From contig NZ_JABJWY010000039.1 of NCBI RefSeq assembly GCF_013167215.1, positions 379,144 through 443,143 on the forward strand: a DNA stretch of 64,000 bases. Direction: 5' to 3'. Made by a program: the position numbers and the translations under genes. The DNA comes from Sphingobacterium prati (GTDB lineage: Bacteria > Bacteroidota > Bacteroidia > Sphingobacteriales > Sphingobacteriaceae). Under the pieces are notes generated by a model, which saw nothing but the letters and a program-made list of their open reading frames with translations, did no database searches and was not told the DNA's origin. Position 1 is the stretch's first letter, and each line of letters opens with the position of its first letter. This document shows positions 18,134 through 27,175 of the stretch, one piece after another.

Positions 18134-18350
18134 ACCTTTCTTTAGTTTTATTTTCTTAGCTATTATTCGTTTCTATCAACTATTTATTTCGCCCTTCCTG
18201 GGTGCTAATTGCAGATATACACCGACTTGTTCGCAATATGGCAAGGAAGCTATCCTAAAATATGGACCTTTTAAGGGTGGCTGGATGGCTTTGAAGCGAA
18301 TAGCGCGTTGTAATCCATGGGGTGGCCATGGCCACGATCCTGTACCTTGA
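18096..18350 (+). CDS. yidD: Membrane protein insertion efficiency factor YidD
   Basis: A small, 84-residue membrane-associated protein reported to aid YidC-dependent insertion. The hallmark sequence is RFYQLFISPFLGANCRYTPTCSQYGKEAI, followed by GGWMALKRIARCNPWGGHGHDPVP; the three family cysteines are present. A hydrophobic N-terminal stretch could be an amphipathic or membrane helix. The start inside rnpA is the only in-frame ATG that leaves the family N-terminus intact. It ends 10 bases before tsaB. Confidence 0.94.
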   Translation: MNVLVLIWKKGIKPFFSFIFLAIIRFYQLFISPFLGANCRYTPTCSQYGKEAILKYGPFKGGWMALKRIARCNPWGGHGHDPVP

Positions 18351-18360
18351 TTTCAATAAA

Positions 18361-19065
18361 ATGATGAATAATTTAATTTTACAAATTGATACCTCAACTA
18401 CCGTATGTTCGGTTGCCTTAAGTGAAGATGGACAGACCTTAGCTGTGATTGATCTGGACGAACCTAATGCACATGCTGCCAAACTGACCGTTTTAATAGA
18501 ACAGATTTTGCGTGAAGCAGATCGTTCGGTAAAACAGCTGGCAGCAATAGCAGTGAGCATGGGCCCCGGATCTTATACTGGACTGCGTATTGGCGTGTCT
18601 ACCGCAAAAGGTCTTTGTTATGGCTTAGATGTACCTCTGATCGCAATAAATACACTGGAAGCTTTATTTTTGGGGTACAAGGGACAGTTTGGGTTACAGG
18701 AGCATGAAGCCTTTATTCCTATGTTGGATGCACGTCGTATGGAAGTTTATTCTGCGGTTTACAACCATCATAGTGACCTTGTAAAATCTACAGCAGCAGA
18801 AATTATAGACGTCAATTATTACGATAGACTGTTGGCCGTTTACAGCCGCGTTCATCTCTTTGGATCAGGGGCTGATAAATTTGAGGCGTTGTTTGCAGGT
18901 AACGATCGTGTGAATGTACAGCTTAAATTTAAGGCTTCAGCGGCATTTTTATCCAAATTGGCCTTTGAAAAATTACAAAATAAAGCGTTCGAAGATATTG
19001 CCTACTTTGAGCCTTTCTATCTGAAAGACTTTGTAGTCATGACAAAGAAAAAGGTTGGCTCATAA
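18361..19065 (+). CDS. tsaB: tRNA threonylcarbamoyladenosine biosynthesis protein TsaB
   Basis: TsaB is the non-catalytic paralogue of TsaD that supports N6-threonylcarbamoylation of A37 in ANN-reading tRNAs. I start it at ATG 18361 (MMNNLILQIDTSTTVCSVAL), rejecting a longer frame that overlaps yidD. LILQIDTSTTVCSVAL, the Glu/Asn-Ala-His region EPNAHAAKL and the conserved SMGPGSYTGLRIGVSTAKGL block identify the family. Length is 234 residues. It ends convergently with the CorA-type gene, the two stops overlapping inside a shared hairpin. Confidence 0.93.
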   Translation: MMNNLILQIDTSTTVCSVALSEDGQTLAVIDLDEPNAHAAKLTVLIEQILREADRSVKQLAAIAVSMGPGSYTGLRIGVSTAKGLCYGLDVPLIAINTLEALFLGYKGQFGLQEHEAFIPMLDARRMEVYSAVYNHHSDLVKSTAAEIIDVNYYDRLLAVYSRVHLFGSGADKFEALFAGNDRVNVQLKFKASAAFLSKLAFEKLQNKAFEDIAYFEPFYLKDFVVMTKKKVGS

Positions 19066-19075
19066 CCAACCTTTT
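19049..19075. terminator. Bidirectional terminator spanning overlapping 3' ends of tsaB and corA
   Basis: A 10-bp perfect stem (19049-19058 with 19066-19075) flanked by A and T runs, with a 7-base loop. The tsaB stop (19063-19065) and the corA stop (19060-19062) both lie in or beside the loop, so coding sequence and terminator are the same DNA. Confidence 0.75.
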
Positions 19076-19965
19076 CTTTTGAACCAAAGATAAATCGCTA
19101 GTGAAATCACAATCATGATCGCAATCGCTATGGGGTAGCCATAATACCACTCCAGCTCTGGCATATTTTTAAAATTCATTCCATATACTCCAGCCACAAA
19201 TGTAATTGGCATGAAAAAAACAGAGAATATCGTCAAAATGCGCATAATTTCGTTGGTGTGGTTCGAGGATATGTTAAAGAATACGTTTAGTAATTGTGCT
19301 ACGTTTTCAGATAAGTTTTCATATAGCGTCGATGTACGTATTTGAAGGTCTTTTAAATCCCGGGTGTAAACATCTTTCTTCGAAGAGGAATGAAAATGCT
19401 CGATAACCTCTTTATATAAAAAAATAACCTTTCTGGCGACATCTATCTGTCGTTTGATAAAATATAGGTTTTTCAGGACAGGCTGTTGTTTCATACGTTT
19501 CAGAAAGATCAGTTCTTCGTATGAATCGATGCGTGTGGATAATTGTTCCAATGTCTTGCTAAAAGTGAAAACCGCAGCTGTTGTAATAAATACAGATAGT
19601 TTTCGGCTATTTTTTGTCTTTACGTTCGTGAATTCGATATTTTTGAGTTTCTCCAGAAACTCGATACGGCGTTTATGGACGGTAATGACAAAATCACTGC
19701 CATAAAAGATGGTTAGACGATCCGTTACTTCTCCTATACTATCCGAATTCTCTTTAAAATTGTCGGACATGACCCGGAGAATAATAAAGGTATAATTTTC
19801 AAATTCCTCTATTTTAGGAAGGTGTTCCGGTTCTTTAGAATCTTTAATGGAGGCTTCATTTAGATTATATCTTTCCTTGATGAATGTAAAGTCCTCCGAG
19901 GTAGGTTCAAAGATATCAATCCATTCGTAGTTTGCGATTTCCTTTTCAACAATCGTTTTGATCAT
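19060..19965 (-). CDS. corA: CorA-family divalent metal ion transporter
   Basis: A 301-residue CorA-like magnesium/cobalt transporter. A large cytoplasmic N-terminal domain is followed by two C-terminal membrane helices (ILTIFSVFFMPITFVAGVYGMN and YPIAIAIMIVISLAIYLWF). Between them lies the signature GMN in VYGMNFKNMPELEW, the outer pore loop that recognises hydrated magnesium. The tail KRKGWL is the usual basic end. I start at ATG 19965 (MIKTIVEKEIANYEWIDI), dropping an 11-residue A+T-rich extension. Co2+ or Zn2+ cannot be excluded as substrates. Confidence 0.9.
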   Translation of the reverse strand: MIKTIVEKEIANYEWIDIFEPTSEDFTFIKERYNLNEASIKDSKEPEHLPKIEEFENYTFIILRVMSDNFKENSDSIGEVTDRLTIFYGSDFVITVHKRRIEFLEKLKNIEFTNVKTKNSRKLSVFITTAAVFTFSKTLEQLSTRIDSYEELIFLKRMKQQPVLKNLYFIKRQIDVARKVIFLYKEVIEHFHSSSKKDVYTRDLKDLQIRTSTLYENLSENVAQLLNVFFNISSNHTNEIMRILTIFSVFFMPITFVAGVYGMNFKNMPELEWYYGYPIAIAIMIVISLAIYLWFKRKGWL

Positions 19966-20072
19966 AAATCTAATTTTACAATACAAGATACTAAACAATT
20001 TTGTTAGCTGCCAATAGCTGCGGACAGGTATTGGCCGATTACATTGCTTAACTGAGATCAGGAGACTTAAAA

Positions 20073-20105
20073 ATAAAAAAAGCCATCAAATTACAATGAT
20101 GGCTT
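20073..20105 (-). terminator. Terminator of the OmpH-like gene
   Basis: A 9-bp stem (20080-20088 with 20097-20105) followed, on the minus strand, by a run of T. Confidence 0.8.
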
Positions 20106-20125
20106 CCTTAAACTTTTTGGATTTC

Positions 20126-20743
20126 TTACTTGCTCGAAGATTTGTATTCTTCATTTAACTGTTTGATAACTTCGTTGGTGATTTCCAGTGAAGGATCAGC
20201 ATACAATACAGTAGGATTGGATTTAGAATAAGTCAGTACAAGTTTATAACCGTTATCTGAAGCATGTTTTTTCAAAAACTCAGTGATTTTATTGTACACG
20301 TTGTTGAATTCTTCTGATTCATCTTTGGCTAGGGATGAAGAGGCAGTTTGGTCTAATCGTGCTAGTTCATCTTGTTTGCGAGCCAATTTTTGTTCGGTAG
20401 CTTGTCTGTCTGCCGCAGACATTGTAGCAGCATTTTTTTGATATTCGGCAACCTCACGTTGAAATGCAGCACTTTTTGCTTGAAGATCAGCCTGTGCCTT
20501 TTTTACCTTATTTTCAAGTTTTGACTTAATGTCTTTAAAGTATTGATATTTTTCAGAAAGAGAATCTGAATTCAAATAGACGATTTTATCCTTACTACTT
20601 CCTTGACTCTCTTTGCTTACAGCGTTTGAATCATTTTTCGACGGCTCATTTTGTGTTTTAGCACCTTGGTTACATGAGACGATCGTCCCAGTCAATAAAA
20701 GGCCCAAGGAAACTTTCGATACAATTGAAAATATAGTGTTCAT
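20126..20743 (-). CDS. OmpH/Skp-like periplasmic lipoprotein
   Basis: A 205-residue exported protein. The N-terminal signal sequence ends in a lipobox (LLTGTIVSC, Cys at about residue 24), so it should be lipid-anchored. After a Ser/Asn/Lys-rich spacer comes KIVYLNSDSLSEKYQYFKDIKSKLENKVKKAQADLQAKS and a long Lys/Glu/Ala/Gln coiled coil. The end has LVLTYSKSNPTVLYADPSLEITNEVIKQLNEEY, all typical of the OmpH/Skp chaperone family that escorts outer-membrane proteins. Skp proteins are usually soluble; lipoprotein versions occur in Bacteroidota. Monocistronic, with its own terminator. Confidence 0.85.
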   Translation of the reverse strand: MNTIFSIVSKVSLGLLLTGTIVSCNQGAKTQNEPSKNDSNAVSKESQGSSKDKIVYLNSDSLSEKYQYFKDIKSKLENKVKKAQADLQAKSAAFQREVAEYQKNAATMSAADRQATEQKLARKQDELARLDQTASSSLAKDESEEFNNVYNKITEFLKKHASDNGYKLVLTYSKSNPTVLYADPSLEITNEVIKQLNEEYKSSSK

Positions 20744-20879
20744 TTTTTTATTATTTGCAAATTAATACTAAAACAAACCTAACATAAAAAAATCGAAAAT
20801 CTAATTTTTAATCCTAAAAAAGTAAAATTATTGAGCATTTGATTGTTTCAGATTATCGGTGTAATACTTCGCTACAGAC

Positions 20880-20910
20880 TTGATAAATCGGGCAAAATTT
20901 CGTATTTTTG
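20880..20910 (+). promoter_or_regulatory. Bacteroidota-type promoter for gyrB
   Basis: TTG (20880-20882), 20 bases, then TATTTTTG (20903-20910). Start of transcription is expected near 20915, about 20 bases before the gyrB ATG at 20935; this excludes the longer open frame that starts at 20908. Confidence 0.65.
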
Positions 20911-20934
20911 AATATTACATTTAACAGTTTTTCA

Positions 20935-22893
20935 ATGAGCGAAGAAAAGAAAAATGCATCCACCTATTCGGCCGATAATATTCAGGTATTAGAAGGTTTA
21001 GAGGCGGTTCGTAAGCGTCCATCCATGTATATTGGTGATACCGGTGTAAAAGGATTACACCATTTGGTATACGAGGTTGTAGACAATTCAATCGACGAAG
21101 CTGTAGCAGGGTACTGTACAGATATCTTTGTTACTATCCATAAAGACAATTCAATTTCCGTTCGAGATAATGGTCGTGGTATCCCTACCGGAATCAATAA
21201 AAAAGAGAATAAATCAGCATTAGAACTCGTTATGACGGTATTACATGCTGGCGGTAAGTTTGATAAAGATACCTACAAGGTGTCTGGTGGTCTACATGGC
21301 GTGGGTGTATCTTGTGTGAACGCTTTGTCTACACTTTTGAAAGCTGAAGTACACCGTGATGGAAAGATATACCAACAGGAGTATCAAATTGGTAAACCTT
21401 TGTATGATGTAAAGGAAGTTGGGGTTTCGGATAAGACCGGTACAATTGTAACATTCCATCCTGATGCAACGATATTTACGCAGACTACGGTATATAATTA
21501 TGATACTTTGGCGAATCGACTTCGTGAACTAGCCTTTTTAAATAAAGGGGTCAGTTTGACGTTGAATGACGAGCGTGAAACCAATGAAGACGGTTCGGAA
21601 AAGAGAGAGACTTTTCATTCTGAAGGTGGTTTAAAGGAATTTGTCAAATTTTTAGATGGTACACGTCAGGCATTAATTCCTGAGCCTATCTATGTTGAAG
21701 GAATTAAACAAGGTATTCCTGTGGAATTGGCCTTGCAATATAACGATACCTATTCTGAAAACGTCCATTCTTATGTGAATAACATCAACACAATAGAAGG
21801 CGGTTCACACGTGGCAGGTTTTCGCAGAGGTTTGACACGTACCTTGAAAGCTTATGCCGATAAATCAGGTTTACTTAAAAATTTGAAAGTCGAGATTACA
21901 GGTGATGACTTCCGTGAAGGATTGACTGCTGTCATTTCGGTGAAGGTTGCTGAACCTCAATTTGAAGGACAGACAAAAACCAAATTAGGTAACTCTGAAG
22001 TAATGGGAGCGGTAGACGTGGCTGTTGGTGAGATTTTAGGTGTTTACCTTGAAGAAAATCCACGTGAAGCAAAAGCTATTGTTCAAAAGGTTGTTATTGC
22101 TGCTCAAGCGCGTGCAGCTGCACGTAAAGCACGTGACCTGGTACAACGTAAAACTGTAATGGGTGGTTCAGGACTTCCAGGTAAATTGGCCGATTGTCAG
22201 GATAATGATCCTACCAAATGTGAGATTTATTTTGTCGAGGGGGATTCTGCGGGCGGTACAGCGAAGTCTGGTCGTGATCGGAAACACCAAGCCATTATGC
22301 CATTACGGGGTAAGATCCTGAACGTTGAAAAAGCAATGGAACATAAGATCTATGAAAATGAAGAGATCAAAAATATGTTTACTGCATTGGGCGTAAGTGT
22401 CGGCACTGCTGAAGATGCCAAAGCATTGAATCTTGAGAAATTACGTTACCACCGAATCATTATCATGACCGATGCCGATGTGGATGGTTCCCACATTACT
22501 ACGTTAATTCTGACATTCTATTTCAGATACATGAAAGAATTGATTGAAAGAGGGTATGTATATATCGCTACGCCTCCTTTATACCTCGTGAAAAAAGGTA
22601 AAGAACACGAATATGCGTGGAATGAAGATCAACGTATCAACGCGATACAACGCTTGAAAGGAACAGGTAAAGAAGATAGTGTACATGTACAGCGTTATAA
22701 AGGTCTTGGTGAGATGAATGCGGAGCAACTTTGGGATACAACAATGAATCCTGAAACCCGTACTTTACGTCAGGTAACTATTGAAAATGCAGCAGAATGT
22801 GACCGTATTTTCTCGATGTTAATGGGCGATGAAGTGGCTCCACGCCGTGAGTTTATTGAGAAGAACGCACGTTACGCAAAAATTGATATCTAA
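20935..22893 (+). CDS. gyrB: DNA gyrase subunit B
   Basis: A 652-residue type II topoisomerase ATPase subunit. The GHKL ATPase domain has YSADNIQVLEGLEAVRKRPSMYIGD, the Mg/ATP-binding EVVDNSIDEA, DNGRGIP and GGLHGVGVSCVNALS. The TOPRIM domain has YFVEGDSAGGTAKSGRDRKHQAIMPLRGKILNVEKA and MTDADVDGSHI, and the C-terminus ends with ERGYVYIATPPLYLV and RYKGLGEMN. ParE is the alternative, but the length and N-terminus fit GyrB. A strong terminator follows. gyrA and dnaA are not in the window. Confidence 0.96.
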   Translation: MSEEKKNASTYSADNIQVLEGLEAVRKRPSMYIGDTGVKGLHHLVYEVVDNSIDEAVAGYCTDIFVTIHKDNSISVRDNGRGIPTGINKKENKSALELVMTVLHAGGKFDKDTYKVSGGLHGVGVSCVNALSTLLKAEVHRDGKIYQQEYQIGKPLYDVKEVGVSDKTGTIVTFHPDATIFTQTTVYNYDTLANRLRELAFLNKGVSLTLNDERETNEDGSEKRETFHSEGGLKEFVKFLDGTRQALIPEPIYVEGIKQGIPVELALQYNDTYSENVHSYVNNINTIEGGSHVAGFRRGLTRTLKAYADKSGLLKNLKVEITGDDFREGLTAVISVKVAEPQFEGQTKTKLGNSEVMGAVDVAVGEILGVYLEENPREAKAIVQKVVIAAQARAAARKARDLVQRKTVMGGSGLPGKLADCQDNDPTKCEIYFVEGDSAGGTAKSGRDRKHQAIMPLRGKILNVEKAMEHKIYENEEIKNMFTALGVSVGTAEDAKALNLEKLRYHRIIIMTDADVDGSHITTLILTFYFRYMKELIERGYVYIATPPLYLVKKGKEHEYAWNEDQRINAIQRLKGTGKEDSVHVQRYKGLGEMNAEQLWDTTMNPETRTLRQVTIENAAECDRIFSMLMGDEVAPRREFIEKNARYAKIDI

Positions 22894-22912
22894 TAACAGT
22901 TTTACAACGAAT

Positions 22913-22951
22913 AAAAAAAGGTCTGATGAAATTTTCATCAGACCTTTTTTT
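22913..22951 (+). terminator. Intrinsic terminator after gyrB
   Basis: A 19-bp near-perfect A+T-flanked stem around the GGTCTGATGAAA/TTTCATCAGACC core, ending in a run of seven T. Confidence 0.9.
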
Positions 22952-22979
22952 ATTTCGATTATATTTTATAACTTCATAT

Positions 22980-23017
22980 TGATGAATCATTTATCTGCCG
23001 GGATAAATGATTCATCA
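22980..23017. repeat. Perfect 16-bp inverted repeat upstream of the HhH-barrel/comEC operon
   Basis: Arms 22980-22995 and 23002-23017 are perfect complements (starting TGATGAATCATTTATC) around a 6-base loop (22996-23001). No T run follows and the gyrB terminator is already complete upstream, so it is not an ordinary terminator. It lies 34 bases before the start codon at 23052 and could be a leader hairpin or an operator. Confidence 0.6.
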
Positions 23018-23051
23018 GCCAACATCTAGCCAATATTAAATAAAACCTATT

Positions 23052-25088
23052 ATGAAATATTGTAGCAAAATTTTGCTCTTTATAGGTTATTTTATTGGAA
23101 TAACTTGTATGGCGCAGACAAATGAAAAAATCAATCTCGAAGAACTATTCGAAAACTTATCAGAAGAACTACCTGAAGATACTGATTTAAGTGAATTAAG
23201 CGAAAAGTGGGCCTATTATCTAAAACATCCAATTGATCTGAATAAGACCGATGGAACAGAATTAGGCGAGTTACAGTTTGTAGACCCCTTGTTATTACAA
23301 CGTCTGATTGAACATCGTCAAGTTTCCGGCGACTTTATTAACGTGCTAGAGATCCAGTCTATTGATGGCTTTGATACGCGGATCGTAAACTTATTGTTGC
23401 CTTTCGTTAAAGTTGGAGAAAACAATCCATTCACAGGAAGTAAATTCAAAGATTTCTCACATGAATTTATGTTGCGTTACGGGCGGACATTGGAGAAAAC
23501 AAAAGGCTACCAAATTTTAGATACCACAAGGTCTCGGTATCTAGGGGATCCTAACAGATATGCGATACGATATCGGGCAAATCTAAAAGATAAGATTCGC
23601 TTGGCAATTAATATGGAGAAAGACGCGGGTGAGCCATTTTTTAAAGATAAGCAAAAGTTGGGATTTGATTTTTATGGAATAAGTCTATCCGTTAAAGCGA
23701 TTGGTCCGGTCCGGAATCTTGTTGTTGGAGATTATGCGTTGCAGTTTGGTCAGGGCCTCAGTATGTGGAATGGCTTGAGCTTTGGAAAGGGCGGACTGGT
23801 ACAGAATACTGCCCGGCAGGGGATAGGAATAAAACAATACAGTTCATTAAATGAGGTGGACTTTATGCGTGGAATAACAGGAACATTGCGATTGAGGCGG
23901 TTTGAGGTCACGCCTTATTTTTCATATCGTGCCATCGATGCTAATGTCGATAATAACATCGAACAACGGGTAATTAAGACGATTGCAAAAACAGGACTAC
24001 ACCGAACACCGACGGAACAGCATTATCGAAATGCTGCTCATCAAATGACTTATGGACTGAATGTTTTATGGAGGTATAATCGTTTCAAAGCAGGGATTAA
24101 TTTCAATCAATCCCAATTGGATGTCATTAAGCTCAGGGGGACAGCTAATAGACAGCAGTATGATTTCGAAGGTGATGTACTGAGAAATATCAGCCTGTAT
24201 ACGAATTATACCATTCGAAATATTCATTTATTTGGAGAATATGCCAGTAGTTTAGATGGTGGTACGGCACTGTTAGTGGGTGCAATCGTGAGTTTACATC
24301 CACGTTTATCCACCGTAGTCCTCGTTCGGGATTACAAGAAAAACTACCACACTTTTTATGGACAGGGTTTTGGTGAATCGAGCAGCACATCTAATGAAGA
24401 AGGTGTTTACGCCGGACTTACGTACCAGCTGGCAAGAAAATTAGTTTGGTCCAATTATATTGATGTTTTCCGGTTCCCAGAGGCGAAATATCAGGCAGAT
24501 ACAGGTTCAGTAGGAGCAGACTTTTTTAGTCAGCTCAGTTATATATGGTACAAAAAGGGGCAACTTACATTAAGGTACCGAAATCGGTTAAAACAGGTGA
24601 ATTATGTTGGTGAAGGACAGACCGAATCGGGCTTGGTGAACAGCGTAAAACAACAGCTACGGATAGAATTTCAATATAAACTGAATAGAATCTGGACGAT
24701 TCGGTATCGGGCTGAAGCTAATTTATTGCAGAAAGAATATGAAAATGACAATAAAGGATATATGTTCTATCAGGATATTTTCTGGAAACCTGAAGTTGGA
24801 AAAATACAACTGAATTCGCGAATTGCTTATTTTCAGACGGATACTTACGATAATCGGATCTACGCCTATGAGAATGATGTACTGTATGCGTCGGGATTTG
24901 GTATGTACGCCTCAAGCGGTTGGCGGACATATTTGAATTTAAGATATAGAATAAACCATAATCTCGATATATGGACAAAGTATGGAATTTATTATTATCC
25001 CGGTAAAGAGACAATTGGGACAGGCCTGGATGAGATCCAGGGCAATCGAAAGTCCGAAATTAAGATACAATTAAGATGGCAATTATGA
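23052..25088 (+). CDS. Helix-hairpin-helix (ComEA-like) domain outer-membrane beta-barrel protein
   Basis: A 678-residue exported protein. Residues 1-21 form a signal peptide ending near CMAQ. Residues about 57-120 are a ComEA-like double helix-hairpin-helix, recognisable in HPIDLNKTDGTELGELQFVDPLLLQRLIEHRQ and VLEIQSIDGFDTRIVNLLLPF; such domains bind DNA without sequence preference. From about residue 135 to the end the sequence alternates polar and aromatic or hydrophobic residues and terminates in IQLRWQL, as expected of an outer-membrane barrel. The stop overlaps the comEC start in ATGA. Bacteroidota annotation usually calls it only a helix-hairpin-helix protein. A role as an outer-membrane DNA receptor is my inference. 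Confidence 0.75.
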   Translation: MKYCSKILLFIGYFIGITCMAQTNEKINLEELFENLSEELPEDTDLSELSEKWAYYLKHPIDLNKTDGTELGELQFVDPLLLQRLIEHRQVSGDFINVLEIQSIDGFDTRIVNLLLPFVKVGENNPFTGSKFKDFSHEFMLRYGRTLEKTKGYQILDTTRSRYLGDPNRYAIRYRANLKDKIRLAINMEKDAGEPFFKDKQKLGFDFYGISLSVKAIGPVRNLVVGDYALQFGQGLSMWNGLSFGKGGLVQNTARQGIGIKQYSSLNEVDFMRGITGTLRLRRFEVTPYFSYRAIDANVDNNIEQRVIKTIAKTGLHRTPTEQHYRNAAHQMTYGLNVLWRYNRFKAGINFNQSQLDVIKLRGTANRQQYDFEGDVLRNISLYTNYTIRNIHLFGEYASSLDGGTALLVGAIVSLHPRLSTVVLVRDYKKNYHTFYGQGFGESSSTSNEEGVYAGLTYQLARKLVWSNYIDVFRFPEAKYQADTGSVGADFFSQLSYIWYKKGQLTLRYRNRLKQVNYVGEGQTESGLVNSVKQQLRIEFQYKLNRIWTIRYRAEANLLQKEYENDNKGYMFYQDIFWKPEVGKIQLNSRIAYFQTDTYDNRIYAYENDVLYASGFGMYASSGWRTYLNLRYRINHNLDIWTKYGIYYYPGKETIGTGLDEIQGNRKSEIKIQLRWQL

Positions 25089-27175
25089 TGGAATTGGGGT
25101 TTTATCAAAAACTAGAACGGATTCCACTTCTTAAGATTGCTGCTATTTATGTTATTGGACTCTTTATCGCACCAATGTTGAAGTTTTCGTTTGTCTTGTT
25201 TCAATACCTGCAACATGGCTTGTTTATCGTACTGGGTATAACACTTGGCTGCTATCTATTTAGAGGGACATTATTTAAGTATGGCTATCTTATCGGATAT
25301 TATATACTTATCTTGTTATTTGCCGTCTGGCAATTTTGGCGTAATGAACCACTTTATGTGCAAAATCATTTTTCGCATTTTCAGTTAGATAGTTATGTTG
25401 TGCATATTATTGAGGAGCCTAAAGGTAAATCCGGTACTACGCGATTCTCAGCTGAGGTGATAGGCGGTTATATTCAGGACAGTTTTATTGTAACAACCGG
25501 TAAGGTGATGGTTTCAATGAAATTCGCGGGGGAAAATCAACTACAATATGCTGACCAGATCTGGCTAAAAAGTAATATTATGACAGTTCCCCCTCCGTTT
25601 AATCCCCTCGAATTTGATTATCGCGAATATTTGAGAAAATCTGATATTCATCATCAGATTTTCCTGAATACAGATGATTATAAAATAATTGCAAAGGGAA
25701 GTCCGGGATCCGCAAATCTTACAGGTATTGCGTTGCAGACAAGGCAATATTTTCTAAAAAAGCTACGCCGTTATTTTAAGGAAGAGGAATACTTTTCGAT
25801 TGCGGCTGCTTTGTTATATGGTTTTCGGAGTGACATTGATGATGAGAATATAAAAGCATTTACAAATACTGGGACAATTCATGTGCTGAGTGTTTCGGGG
25901 ATGCATGTCGCCGTACTGTTTGGTTTTTTATCGCTAGTTTTTAGATTTTTCCCCTGGCGTCCGATGTTGAGCTGGCTGCCTTTTGTTCTTACATTTTCCA
26001 TTATTTGGATATACGCTTTTATTGCTGGTCTGGATCCTCCCATTGCCCGTGCTGCTATTATGATTAGTTTTGTTTTATGTGCACAACATTTCAAGCGAAA
26101 TAGCTCAACCTTAAATGCGCTAGTTGCTGCCGCAACCGTTATTCTGCTCTTTTCTCCCAAAGCTATAGCCGATGTGGGATTCCAGCTCTCTTTTTTGGCG
26201 GTTTTGGGCATGGTATTATTTTTACCAGTCTTTGAAAAAAATATTGTTGTGAAAAATCCTCTGCTTCGTTTTGTGAGGGATACCGTTGGTATTTCCATAG
26301 CGGCACAGGTTTTAACGACACCGCTTACACTCTATTATTTTGGGCAGTTTCCGACCTATTTTTTATTAGCTAATCTACTTGTTGATCTCCCTTCGACCAT
26401 AACGATGTATTTAGGTTTTTTAATGACGATCAACCCCATCGATTGGTTAAATGAGCTCTTGGGATACCTATTGGAGAATTTAATCGGAGGTATACTCTAC
26501 TGCCTGAAATCCATCGACCGTTTGGCATTTTCAACGATTAAAATCAATATCATTGACAATATGCTTCTCTTTCTCTCTTATGTCGCCATTTTTTGTTTTT
26601 TATATGGCTATCAATGGGAGGACAAAAAATATAACTATCTGGGTCTACTCTGTACGCTAGGGATCATGATCATAGCGATAAATCAGCAGTATATAGATAA
26701 AAATACCGAGCGATTTCGAATATATAACACCAAAAACGAATTAACAATTGCTTATTTTAAAAATAAGAAAGCGGTTATCTATAGCACGTTTGACTCTTTA
26801 AATCATAAAGCTCTGCAATATGCTTGCGGCCGGGAAATTCAAGTATTGGCTTCCGAAGACAATGTTCAATTTATTCCATTAAAGGGTAAAAGTAGAAGGA
26901 ATAATTATTTAATAGCGTTGCCAATTGGAAAAATAATTGTTATGGAGCATTTCAAGGATGCATTGCCAGCCGCAGATCTGCTGGTGATTAGAAAGAATAC
27001 TATTCAAAAACTATCCGTTGCGTTGAATGGGATTTCGCCCAGAGAGGTTATCCTTGATGGTTCCAATTCCTTGAGGAAGTCATTGCAGGCGCAGGCTATA
27101 TTGGATAGTTTGAAGATAAAGAGTTATATCATAAAAGATAATTTTGCGTATGTTTGGGATAAGGAGAGCTTATGA
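25085..27175 (+). CDS. comEC: ComEC/Rec2-family DNA internalisation channel
   Basis: A polytopic inner-membrane protein of about 696 residues, the channel that takes single-stranded DNA into the cytoplasm during natural transformation. The N-terminal region has membrane segments and an OB-fold-like portion. The competence domain shows RYFKEEEYFSIAAALLYGFRSDIDDENIKAFTNTGTIHVLSVSGMHVAVLFG and AGLDPPIARAAIMISFVL. The C-terminal domain resembles the metallo-beta-lactamase part of Bacillus ComEC, but I see no HxHxDH zinc motif, so it is degenerate. The start at ATG 25085 overlaps the previous stop by 4 bases; ATG 25088 is also possible. It overlaps recQ by 4 bases. Confidence 0.9.
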   Translation: MMELGFYQKLERIPLLKIAAIYVIGLFIAPMLKFSFVLFQYLQHGLFIVLGITLGCYLFRGTLFKYGYLIGYYILILLFAVWQFWRNEPLYVQNHFSHFQLDSYVVHIIEEPKGKSGTTRFSAEVIGGYIQDSFIVTTGKVMVSMKFAGENQLQYADQIWLKSNIMTVPPPFNPLEFDYREYLRKSDIHHQIFLNTDDYKIIAKGSPGSANLTGIALQTRQYFLKKLRRYFKEEEYFSIAAALLYGFRSDIDDENIKAFTNTGTIHVLSVSGMHVAVLFGFLSLVFRFFPWRPMLSWLPFVLTFSIIWIYAFIAGLDPPIARAAIMISFVLCAQHFKRNSSTLNALVAAATVILLFSPKAIADVGFQLSFLAVLGMVLFLPVFEKNIVVKNPLLRFVRDTVGISIAAQVLTTPLTLYYFGQFPTYFLLANLLVDLPSTITMYLGFLMTINPIDWLNELLGYLLENLIGGILYCLKSIDRLAFSTIKINIIDNMLLFLSYVAIFCFLYGYQWEDKKYNYLGLLCTLGIMIIAINQQYIDKNTERFRIYNTKNELTIAYFKNKKAVIYSTFDSLNHKALQYACGREIQVLASEDNVQFIPLKGKSRRNNYLIALPIGKIIVMEHFKDALPAADLLVIRKNTIQKLSVALNGISPREVILDGSNSLRKSLQAQAILDSLKIKSYIIKDNFAYVWDKESL

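Noticed and set aside
17498..20900. Possible chromosome origin near rpmH-rnpA and gyrB
   Set aside because: rpmH, rnpA and gyrB often flank oriC in other phyla, but there is no dnaA, no cluster of DnaA boxes and no A+T-rich repeat array here.
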